This document shows, piece by piece, positions 14,883 to 20,029 of a stretch of 25,354 nt of DNA. The position numbers and the translations under genes are program-made. The notes beneath the pieces are model-generated. The model did not search any database. It saw only the letters and a program-made list of their open reading frames with translations, and was not told the DNA's origin. Origin of the DNA: a virus; IMG/VR virus record IMGVR_UViG_3300035670_001160, positions 1-25,354 of that record. One strand, given 5' to 3'. Each line of letters opens with the position of its first letter. Positions within the stretch are counted from its first letter, which is position 1.

Positions 14883-15067
14883 TGGACGACCTACAGGATG
14901 TGGTGCGACGCAGTGCTGCGACGTTCATCTTTTCGTCGTTGGGTGTGATCGGTGGTGGGGCGATTGTTGGTGTTGACGCCACGACTTTGGAGTTGGCTGT
15001 GTTGACAGGTATCGGTGCCGTGTTGAATCTCGCCTACAGGTGGGCGGAGAAAGAGTTGAAGCGATGA
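14882..15067 (+). CDS. Holin candidate (small two-helix membrane protein)
   Basis: 61 residues, ATG overlapping the previous stop (TGATG). Two hydrophobic segments, AATFIFSSLGVIGGGAIVGV (~12-31) and LELAVLTGIGAVLNLAYRWA (~36-55), are separated by a short DATT turn and flanked by charged ends (DDLQDVVRR and EKELKR). Size, two spans and basic C-terminus fit r1t-type holins of Gram-positive phages. It would open the membrane to let the upstream M15 endolysin reach the wall. Its stop overlaps the following fibre gene (ATGA). Confidence 0.65.
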   Translation: MDDLQDVVRRSAATFIFSSLGVIGGGAIVGVDATTLELAVLTGIGAVLNLAYRWAEKELKR

Positions 15068-16119
15068 CTGTTGCCAAACTTCCTGCCGACCTCCCGCTAG
15101 CGGTTGCTGAAGGATCGGATCTGGCGGTGGCGTTGACCGTCACCGAAGGTGGTGTCGCCTACGACTTCACGGGTGCGGCGATCACGACCGTCATTTACGA
15201 CGACAACGGTGATGTGTCGGCCGAGAACTTCGATACAACCACAGCCAGCAATGTGCTGACGATCTCTCTGTCGAACCTGACGACTGGTGATCTGGGTGCC
15301 GGTTCGTTCCGCTATGAGGTGCGGGTCACCAAGAACTCGGTGACGTCACCGTGGGTGGCTGGCAACCTCACCGTGGTTCCTCGAGGGTATGGCGGTTCCA
15401 GTTCTGCGTCGGCGACGTTGGCGATTACCACAGCACCAACGGTCAGCCTTGCGATCACCGCCGGTGTCGGGGCGTGGACCAACCTGTGGGAATCGATCAT
15501 CTTCGAAACCACAGCCGGTGTTGCTGTCGACCACGGTCGGCTTGCCTGGTCCGACAAATATGAAACCCTCGACATCGGGCTGGTCAACGGTGGCAGCGCA
15601 CTTCACGTCGGTCAGGAGACCCTGTACTACGTCAAGAACGGCAGTGGTTCGACGATCAACAAAGGTCAGGCCGTCAAGTTCGCCGGCACCGAAGGCACCT
15701 CACAACATCTGTTGATCGAACCGTTCGTCGCCGACGGAACCGACGACTCACACGTGTTCATGGGGTTGGCGAAAGAGAACATCGACAACGGCGAGTTCGG
15801 TTATGTGCTCAACTTCGGCATCCTCGCCGGTCTCAAAACGAACTACAGCGGATGGATCGACGGCAGCCTCCTCTGGGCGTCACCGACCGCAGCGAACGGC
15901 ACCCACGGTCTGCAAATCACTCGACCGCCGTCACCGAACAACAACGTGCTGGTCGCCGCGGTGATCTCTGCGGCGAACAACGGTGCAGTGTTCGTTCGGC
16001 CGACGTTCTCGAACGAACTTGCCGGCACCGAAGGTGTGCTCATCTCCAACCCGCAGGACGGCGACGTGCTGACCTATCAAGCGTCGACGGGGTTGTGGAT
16101 CAACCAGCAGCCTGCCTAA
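15064..16119 (+). CDS. Second fibre / appendage protein, BppU-like N-terminal domain
   Basis: 351 residues, ATG overlapping the holin stop (ATGA). Residues ~1-110 form an immunoglobulin-like beta domain (AVAEGSDLAVALTVTEGGVA, YDFTGAAITTVIYDDNGDVS) similar to BppU-type N-terminal domains that attach to baseplates. After a Ser-rich linker, residues ~180-320 carry YYVKNGSGSTINKGQAVKFA, HVFMGLAKENIDNGEFGYVL and NNVLVAAVISAANNGAVFVR, a beta domain found in fibres and head decorations of many phages. It ends TYQASTGLWINQQPA, a common fibre C-terminus. It is likely a tail fibre or virion decoration encoded away from the main tail cluster. Confidence 0.68.
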   Translation: MTVAKLPADLPLAVAEGSDLAVALTVTEGGVAYDFTGAAITTVIYDDNGDVSAENFDTTTASNVLTISLSNLTTGDLGAGSFRYEVRVTKNSVTSPWVAGNLTVVPRGYGGSSSASATLAITTAPTVSLAITAGVGAWTNLWESIIFETTAGVAVDHGRLAWSDKYETLDIGLVNGGSALHVGQETLYYVKNGSGSTINKGQAVKFAGTEGTSQHLLIEPFVADGTDDSHVFMGLAKENIDNGEFGYVLNFGILAGLKTNYSGWIDGSLLWASPTAANGTHGLQITRPPSPNNNVLVAAVISAANNGAVFVRPTFSNELAGTEGVLISNPQDGDVLTYQASTGLWINQQPA

Positions 16120-16152
16120 GGTGGCGTCCTCCAACTGCCCAGGAGGTTCCCA

Positions 16153-16341
16153 ATGGCACACACTGTGCGCTGCACACACTGTGCGATAACGTTTCTTCGG
16201 TTCGACGATTATCTGTCGCACGGCTGCGCAACCGCCTCGCTCCCCCCTCGAGGTGACGTCGAACCGCCAACCGCTCTAGCTGAGCGGTTGCGCGCCTCGA
16301 TCGCTGCACACCCTGCTGGAGGTTCCCCGTGGGACAAATGA
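16153..16341 (+). CDS. Small putative zinc-binding protein
   Basis: 62 residues from ATG 16153 behind AGGAGG (16141-16146). The first half has VRCTHCAITFLRFDDYLSHG, an unusual C2H-type finger (C7, C10, H24, C26), which looks like half of a C2H2 zinc finger. The second half is low complexity (Pro, Ala, Arg). The ribosome site could pair with CCTCC at 16128-16132, a weak 5-base stem. Function unknown; DNA or protein binding is possible. Confidence 0.6.
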   Translation: MAHTVRCTHCAITFLRFDDYLSHGCATASLPPRGDVEPPTALAERLRASIAAHPAGGSPWDK

Positions 16342-16478
16342 AATCACCCGCCCAAGTACGCGCCGTCTGCCAGTCGCTGGTGAACGTGATGAACGAACAG
16401 CAACGTGACGTGATCGACCGTGCGTTCCTCGAACTCATCATCCAACGCTGCAACGAAGAGTTAGGACGTAAACGGTGA
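16329..16478 (+). CDS. Small helical protein, unknown
   Basis: 49 residues from GTG 16329, placed by GGAGG at 16318-16322; the ATG at 16338 is the alternative. The start overlaps the zinc-binding gene and the stop overlaps the nuclease gene (GTGA). Sequence: SPAQVRAVCQSLVNVMNEQQ followed by an EQQRDVIDRAFLELIIQRCN helix and a basic end. It reads as two amphipathic helices. Overlaps at both ends and the good ribosome site support expression; no family recognised. Confidence 0.5.
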   Translation: MGQMKSPAQVRAVCQSLVNVMNEQQRDVIDRAFLELIIQRCNEELGRKR

Positions 16479-16816
16479 AACCTGCTACCGCAAAAGCCAA
16501 AGGTGCCAAAACGGAGCAGCTTTGGGTTGATTATCTCCGCGACTGCGGTTGGCCGTTCGTTGAACGCCGCCACCTCGCCGGTGTCGCCGACCGTGGCGAC
16601 ATCACCGGCATGCCTGGCGTCACGTGTGAAGTGAAGTCAGGGGCCCGTCTCGACATCGCCGGTTGGATGGGCGAACTCGAGGTCGAGATGCGCAACGACG
16701 GCACCGACATCGGCTACACCGTGGTGCGGCCGAAGGGTAAGCCTGCGCCTGGTGACTGGTGGTGTGTGGTGCCGGCCGATGTTCTTGTCCGCCTGTTGAA
16801 GGCGGCTGGCTGGTGA
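16475..16816 (+). CDS. PD-(D/E)XK nuclease, Holliday junction resolvase-like
   Basis: 113 residues, GTG start overlapping the previous stop (GTGA). KAKGAKTEQLWVDYLRDCGW at the N-terminus (E14), GDITGMPGVTCEVKSG (D42, E52, K54) and a later WWCVVPADVLVRLL segment match small phage nucleases of the PD-(D/E)XK superfamily: an N-terminal helix with Glu, then D-x(9)-E-V-K. Members resolve branched DNA before packaging or degrade host DNA. The position just after the fibre and lysis region, overlapping a lysozyme gene, is typical of mosaic actinophages. Fold assignment is good; the resolvase role is inferred. Confidence 0.72.
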   Translation: MKPATAKAKGAKTEQLWVDYLRDCGWPFVERRHLAGVADRGDITGMPGVTCEVKSGARLDIAGWMGELEVEMRNDGTDIGYTVVRPKGKPAPGDWWCVVPADVLVRLLKAAGW

Positions 16817-17190
16817 TGCGTCTCGCAGCCGTGTTGGCTGCGATTCTGCCGATGTGCGCACCGGTCGATCAGGCGAAACCTGTCGAACGATGCCCACAGC
16901 ACGAACATCTGTTGCACCGCTACAACCCTGGTTGGGATGTGGCTCGCATGTCGCGCATCATGTGGCGTGAATCTCGCTGTCAGCCGCAGGTGCGGTCCAG
17001 GACGTCAGACACTGGCGTGTTGCAAATCAACGACATCAACCGGCCATGGCTCACCCAACGGTTGGGGTTCGATGTCACGGTCGAAGCGTTGAAAAACGCC
17101 GACATGAACGTGAGATCGTCCGCCGAGTTGTACAAGTTCTGGCGTCGCGCAATCGGCGACGGCTATCAGCCGTGGAAGAAAACCCGCTGA
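16816..17190 (+). CDS. SLT/lysozyme-like muralytic enzyme with signal sequence
   Basis: 124 residues from ATG 16816, overlapping the nuclease stop (TGATG). Residues 1-15 (RLAAVLAAILPMCAP) are a short hydrophobic export signal or anchor. MSRIMWRESRC (E52 as the catalytic acid) and DTGVLQINDIN match the transglycosylase SLT signature of lysozyme-fold enzymes, which cut glycan strands. The domain is short, about 85 residues. With its own signal it may act from outside, unlike the M15 endolysin 2.7 kb upstream. It could serve in lysis or as a virion-associated wall enzyme. Four Cys residues in the first 55 positions could form disulfides after export. Confidence 0.75.
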   Translation: MRLAAVLAAILPMCAPVDQAKPVERCPQHEHLLHRYNPGWDVARMSRIMWRESRCQPQVRSRTSDTGVLQINDINRPWLTQRLGFDVTVEALKNADMNVRSSAELYKFWRRAIGDGYQPWKKTR

Positions 17191-17232
17191 GGTTCTTGAC
17201 TGACGGCTGCCAGGTGCGGTAAACCGTCCGCC

Positions 17233-17382
17233 ATGACTACTGCCCACATGAAACAACCGTCACTTCGACGACCGCTGCTGATCCTTCTCGCTCTGCTGAT
17301 CGGTGTCGCCCTGGTGGACGATCCGTCGCTGCACAACCCTCAGCCGGGCCCGAACGCCAAGGTGCTCGAGGTGCAGCCGTGA
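17233..17382 (+). CDS. Short membrane or secreted peptide, unknown
   Basis: 49 residues, ATG 17233. A basic start (MKQPSLRRP) leads into PLLILLALLIGVALV, one hydrophobic helix, followed by a Pro-rich polar tail (DDPSLHNPQPGPNAK). This is the layout of a signal anchor or small single-pass protein. There is no good ribosome site: AGGTG at 17212-17216 is 16 bases away. The stop overlaps the next gene (GTGA), which favours expression. A possible promoter lies just upstream. Function unknown. Confidence 0.45.
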   Translation: MTTAHMKQPSLRRPLLILLALLIGVALVDDPSLHNPQPGPNAKVLEVQP

Positions 17383-17723
17383 CTGTCGACGAACTACTCG
17401 AACAGTTGAACAGCGCCGAGCTGCGTCACCTCACCGAGCGGCAGAACATGCGACGTGCCATCGTGCAGCTGCATGACGCTTTGCAGGAATCGATGTCGAC
17501 ACATGGTCGACCGGCGTGGTTCGACAAGCAGGTCGAAGCAGCATTGACGGCAGCACGGCCGTACATCGACGACACAGCCAGCAAAGTCCGCAAAGGCTGT
17601 ATCGACAACTGGAACGGCAACCAACTCCTCATCGAAGTGTTCCGTGACGGCACATTCCACATCGCTGAACGCGAAAACAGTTGGGATACGTGGAATGTCG
17701 GCCAGTGGGGGTGGCTGTCATGA
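17379..17723 (+). CDS. Hypothetical protein, helical N-terminal half
   Basis: 114 residues, GTG start overlapping the previous stop (GTGA). The first ~60 residues are charged helices (VDELLEQLNSAELRHLTERQ, MRRAIVQLHDALQESMSTHG). The rest is mixed with aromatic strands (NWNGNQLLIEVFRDGTFHIA, then DTWNVGQWGWLS). I do not recognise a family. It leads the block of small accessory genes and overlaps the next gene by 4 bases. Confidence 0.65.
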   Translation: MTVDELLEQLNSAELRHLTERQNMRRAIVQLHDALQESMSTHGRPAWFDKQVEAALTAARPYIDDTASKVRKGCIDNWNGNQLLIEVFRDGTFHIAERENSWDTWNVGQWGWLS

Positions 17724-17923
17724 CCGGCCCCGCTATCGCCCACTGGCATCTGTTGGGCCGTGACGACTCCGGTCGACTCGGTATCGAACTCGAAGCATCT
17801 GACGGCACCTGCAACCACTGGTGGTTTCGTGACGACGACCAGATGCGCCGCTTCATCATCCACCTCATCTCCGTCTATTTGAACGGCAAGATGCCCGATC
17901 CGCAGGAGCGCAACCGTGGCTGA
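17720..17923 (+). CDS. Hypothetical small protein, aromatic-rich
   Basis: 67 residues from ATG 17720, overlapping the previous stop (ATGA). Sequence MTGPAIAHWHLLGRDDSGRL then DGTCNHWWFRDDDQMRRFII, rich in Trp, His and Asp. It looks like a small alpha/beta domain ending in an amphipathic helix and QERNRG. Its last bases carry GGAG and the first GTGGCTGA junction of the array, so its C-terminal RG is fixed by the start of the next gene. No function recognised. Confidence 0.6.
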   Translation: MTGPAIAHWHLLGRDDSGRLGIELEASDGTCNHWWFRDDDQMRRFIIHLISVYLNGKMPDPQERNRG

Positions 17924-18173
17924 CGTGCATCACATGATCGACGTGACTAGCCCTGGCGATCATCGCCGCTACTTCTGTCGCGGCGCAAAGATCGTCAACC
18001 CGACAAAGATTGATCGCATTGTGTTCGAGTTGCGCGAACTGGGCGACGACCTCGACACATACAACAATCTGCGAGGCGGCGAGATCGTGCACGAAGCCGC
18101 AGATCATCTGCTGTTTCTTCAGCGTGCGATCGCTGCGGCGATCGGCCGCCTGGAGGACGCCGGCCGTGGCTGA
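17916..18173 (+). CDS. Small array protein 1 (MAD...RG, helical)
   Basis: 85 residues, GTG start overlapping the previous stop by 8 bases (GTGGCTGA); GGAG at 17905-17908. N-terminal half VHHMIDVTSPGDHRRYFCRG is beta-like. The second half (VNPTKIDRIVFELRELGDDL, then IVHEAADHLLFLQRAIAAAI) is helical and has an EAADxLxxLQ core close to that in two later array members. It ends ...DAGRG with the next junction. No catalytic motif. It may interact with other array proteins through the helix; that is inference. Confidence 0.6.
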   Translation: MADVHHMIDVTSPGDHRRYFCRGAKIVNPTKIDRIVFELRELGDDLDTYNNLRGGEIVHEAADHLLFLQRAIAAAIGRLEDAGRG

Positions 18174-18399
18174 GAACAACGTGATTTTGCAACACAACTA
18201 CTACGAGGAGCGCCGCAGCTTCGGTCGTATCCGTCGGGTTGCCGACGGCACCGGCTTTCTTCATGTCGAGTTGGACGGCATCTTCCGTTCCGCTGTGATC
18301 CCTGGCGAAATCTTCCCGGCTGTATCGAACGCTGTGATCGCCTTGCAGCGGCAGATCGCTGAGCTGCAGGCCGAACTCGAGGAGGCTCGCCGTGGCTGA
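18166..18399 (+). CDS. Small array protein 2
   Basis: 77 residues, GTG start in a GTGGCTGA overlap, GGAGG at 18152-18156. The first 50 residues (NVILQHNYYEERRSFGRIRR, DGTGFLHVELDGIFRSAVIP) appear beta-rich. The end (IALQRQIAELQAELEEARRG) is a coiled-coil helix whose final EARRG is identical to the ends of array members 3 and 5. The stop lies in the first of three near-identical 38-base repeats. Unknown function. Confidence 0.58.
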   Translation: MAENNVILQHNYYEERRSFGRIRRVADGTGFLHVELDGIFRSAVIPGEIFPAVSNAVIALQRQIAELQAELEEARRG

Positions 18400-18416
18400 C
18401 GACATCGTGACCCGAC
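18379..18416 (+). repeat. 38-base gene-boundary repeat, copy A
   Basis: Spans the end of array gene 2 and the start of array gene 3, with GAGGAGGCTCGC then CGTGGCTGACGACATCGTG. Identical over 38 bases to copy B at 18563-18600 and one base different from copy C at 19037-19074 when offset by one. It holds the ribosome site, stop, start and the MADDIVTR codons. Confidence 0.9.
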
Positions 18417-18583
18417 TGCAAGACACCGCATACGAAACCGATCTGTGTTGGGAAGCAGCCGACGAGATCGAAGTGCTACAGACTGCTTTAGCGCTGGCAT
18501 GCGGACTGTTGAGCACCTACTACGGCATGTCTCAACCTGCCCAGTTGATGCAGCAGTTCATGGAGGAGGCTCGCCGTGGCTGA
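18392..18583 (+). CDS. Small array protein 3 (MADDIVTRL / EAADEIE type)
   Basis: 63 residues, GTG start in a GTGGCTGA overlap with GGAGG six bases away. MADDIVTRL at the start and WEAADEIEVLQTALALACGL in the middle form a pattern seen in many small phage proteins, whose function is not established to my knowledge. It shares its N-terminus and EAADEIExLQ with array protein 6 and its C-terminal half (ALxxAxGxLST ... EARRG) with array protein 5, as if assembled from exchangeable halves. The body is helical, probably an oligomerising coiled coil. Confidence 0.62.
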   Translation: MADDIVTRLQDTAYETDLCWEAADEIEVLQTALALACGLLSTYYGMSQPAQLMQQFMEEARRG

Positions 18584-18600
18584 CGACATCGTGACCCGAC
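18563..18600 (+). repeat. 38-base gene-boundary repeat, copy B
   Basis: Perfect copy of 18379-18416, 184 bases downstream, at the junction of array genes 3 and 4. Direct repeats of this length flanking one whole gene could recombine to delete or duplicate gene 3. Seen directly. Confidence 0.9.
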
Positions 18601-18809
18601 CCTGCTGCGTCATCCGGCCATGCGGATGCGCTGATGCACGCACGGTCATCGACCACCTACACCGTGAGATCGAACGGCTACGTGCTGGACTACAAGATGC
18701 TTGGTCTGCTGCCGACATGCTCGCAACCCAACTCGAAAGAATCTCGTCAGGAAACACGGAGGTGCTGCGTGAATACGACCAGCGGCGAGAGGAGGCCGAC
18801 CGTGGCTGA
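18576..18809 (+). CDS. Small array protein 4, Cys-rich N-terminus
   Basis: 77 residues, GTG start in a GTGGCTGA overlap. It begins with the same eight residues as array proteins 3 and 6 (MADDIVTR) and then departs to PCCVIRPCGCADARTV, four Cys within nine residues, a possible metal site. A helical coiled-coil segment follows (VIDHLHREIERLRAGLQDAW). It ends EEADRG. The shared start is encoded by repeat copy B, so it may have been acquired by recombination while the rest is unrelated. No function recognised. Confidence 0.58.
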   Translation: MADDIVTRPCCVIRPCGCADARTVIDHLHREIERLRAGLQDAWSAADMLATQLERISSGNTEVLREYDQRREEADRG

Positions 18810-19056
18810 CATCAAACGCAAAGACGTTCAACGCCTAAGCCACCAACTAGTTGACGCCGTTACACAACTCCGGCAAGACATGGCAAGGCAAGACGCAACC
18901 ATCCAACGACAAACAGCCGAAATCCACCAACTACGCGCAGCACTTCAGATCGCCGCAGGGAAACTGTCCACCCTGCCGCCGTACACCGACTGGCATCCCG
19001 AGGTGATCTACAAGGCGCTACTGGAGGACGGTACGCAGGAGGCCCGCCGTGGCTGA
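18802..19056 (+). CDS. Small array protein 5, coiled-coil
   Basis: 84 residues, GTG start in a GTGGCTGA overlap, GGAGG at 18791-18795. Residues 5-50 form a long heptad-like helix (VQRLSHQLVDAVTQLRQDMA, IQRQTAEIHQLRAALQIAAG). The end, LSTLPPYTDWHPEVIYKALL and ...EARRG, parallels the C-terminal half of array protein 3. From this gene rightward the coding strand becomes clearly A/C-rich. No enzyme motif; probably oligomeric. Confidence 0.6.
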   Translation: MADIKRKDVQRLSHQLVDAVTQLRQDMARQDATIQRQTAEIHQLRAALQIAAGKLSTLPPYTDWHPEVIYKALLEDGTQEARRG

Positions 19057-19074
19057 CGACATCGTGACCCGACT
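19037..19074 (+). repeat. 38-base gene-boundary repeat, copy C
   Basis: Matches 18380-18417 with one difference (C at 19044 for T at 18387). Joins array genes 5 and 6. Together with copies A and B it gives three recombination-prone junctions within 700 bases. Confidence 0.88.
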
Positions 19075-19216
19075 ACGCCAAATCCTTGACCCCGAGATGT
19101 CACCCACCGAACAAGCAGTCGTCGTTGAAGCCGCCGACGAGATTGAAAGGTTGCAGGCCCTAACCGTTGCATTGCGCGCCGAGATTCAACGCCTCGAGCA
19201 GGTGAACCGTGGCTGA
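19049..19216 (+). CDS. Small array protein 6 (MADDIVTRL / EAADEIERLQ type)
   Basis: 55 residues, GTG start in a GTGGCTGA overlap, GGAGG at 19038-19042; short enough to be missed by length cut-offs. Sequence MADDIVTRLRQILDPEMSPT, then VVVEAADEIERLQALTVALR and a charged helical end. This is the cleanest copy of the MADDIVTRL ... EAADEIERLQ pattern found in small proteins of many phages. It is paralogous to array protein 3 in the first 30 or so aligned residues. Function unknown. Confidence 0.62.
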   Translation: MADDIVTRLRQILDPEMSPTEQAVVVEAADEIERLQALTVALRAEIQRLEQVNRG

Positions 19217-19457
19217 CTATCTCGACGACAAGTGCCGTCTCCTGGAGCAGTACGCAAGTGATCTGCGTAAGCGTTTCGAGGCGCAGAAGGAATGGGACGC
19301 CCGTCACCCTGATTTCCGCACATGGGACGAAGCCAAATGGGATTTTGTTAACGAAGTTGATCCTCGCCCGTCGACAGCCGATGTGATCAGCGTCGAACGA
19401 TGGCTGATGGTGATCGAGGTTGCCACTGCTGCATACAAAGAGACACACAATGGCTGA
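19209..19457 (+). CDS. Small array protein 7, helical
   Basis: 82 residues, GTG start in a GTGGCTGA overlap; the ribosome site is AGGTGA at 19200-19205. Charged helices (YLDDKCRLLEQYASDLRKRF, EAQKEWDARHPDFRTWDEAK) lead to a VISVERWLMVIEVATAAYKE helix and an ETHNG end. Unlike its neighbours it has no EAADEIE or EARRG blocks. It overlaps the next start in an ATGGCTGA version of the junction. Function unknown. Confidence 0.6.
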   Translation: MADYLDDKCRLLEQYASDLRKRFEAQKEWDARHPDFRTWDEAKWDFVNEVDPRPSTADVISVERWLMVIEVATAAYKETHNG

Positions 19458-19884
19458 CATCAGCGACGGCTACAGCTGGTGGCCGAAATGCCCACTTCCG
19501 AACTGTGACCTTCACATCGTCCGACCCGGCGACGCCGACTGCAACCATCCCGGCTGCGACGGCGACGGTTATGGCCAACTTGTTGAACCAGACCTGCCCG
19601 AAAACAAATATGACAAAAGACAGGAGAACACCGTGAGCCATCCAATCAAACGCCAGGAACTGTGGGCGGTCCGCATCCACGACCGTGAAACCGACAACGA
19701 CCCGGTGCTCGCCACACTGATGCGGGCCTGGGAACCGGAAGGACCGTGGCATGACATCGCCACCGGCCACCCCGACAACATGTGGGAAATCTACGAACTG
19801 CACTGGCTGCGTCAAGAGATCACCCAGCTGCGTGAACTGTGTGACCGTCACGGCATCAACTGGGCGGAACAACTCGATGACTGA
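19450..19884 (+). CDS. Hypothetical protein with Cys-rich N-terminus and internal start
   Basis: 144 residues from ATG 19450, overlapping the previous stop by 8 bases (ATGGCTGA). The N-terminus has CPLPNC, then DCNHPGCDG: paired C-x4-C units (C14, C19; C31, C36) that could bind zinc. A poorly conserved-looking linker (LVEPDLPENKYDKRQENT) leads to a second domain (RQELWAVRIHDRETDNDPVL, then MWEIYELHWLRQEITQLREL). AGGAG at 19622-19626 stands six bases before an in-frame GTG at 19633, so the second domain may also be made alone as an 83-residue protein. No family recognised. Confidence 0.6.
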   Translation: MADISDGYSWWPKCPLPNCDLHIVRPGDADCNHPGCDGDGYGQLVEPDLPENKYDKRQENTVSHPIKRQELWAVRIHDRETDNDPVLATLMRAWEPEGPWHDIATGHPDNMWEIYELHWLRQEITQLRELCDRHGINWAEQLDD

Positions 19885-20029
19885 ACCGATCACCTGGACT
19901 TGCCCCGTCTGCGGCCAACACGTCACCACCTACATCACCGTCAGCGAACCACCCACCTGCCACCGTCACATGCGACGCACCGTCCGCATGACACCCGACC
20001 GGCAGCCGAACCAGTTGGCGCTGCAATGA
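19877..20029 (+). CDS. Small zinc-ribbon-like protein
   Basis: 50 residues, ATG overlapping the previous gene by 8 bases. TWTCPVCGQHVTTYITVSEP then PTCHRH: CPVC plus C-x-H-x2 motifs make a treble-clef or zinc-ribbon knuckle (C9, C12, C28, H31 as likely ligands). The end is basic and polar. The stop overlaps the exonuclease gene (ATGA), suggesting linked expression. Role unknown. Confidence 0.58.
   Translation: MTEPITWTCPVCGQHVTTYITVSEPPTCHRHMRRTVRMTPDRQPNQLALQ

Noticed and set aside
18379-19074. CRISPR-like array from three 38-base repeats
   Set aside because: Spacing is irregular (184 and 474 bases), repeats are coding and hold gene boundaries, and no cas genes are present.
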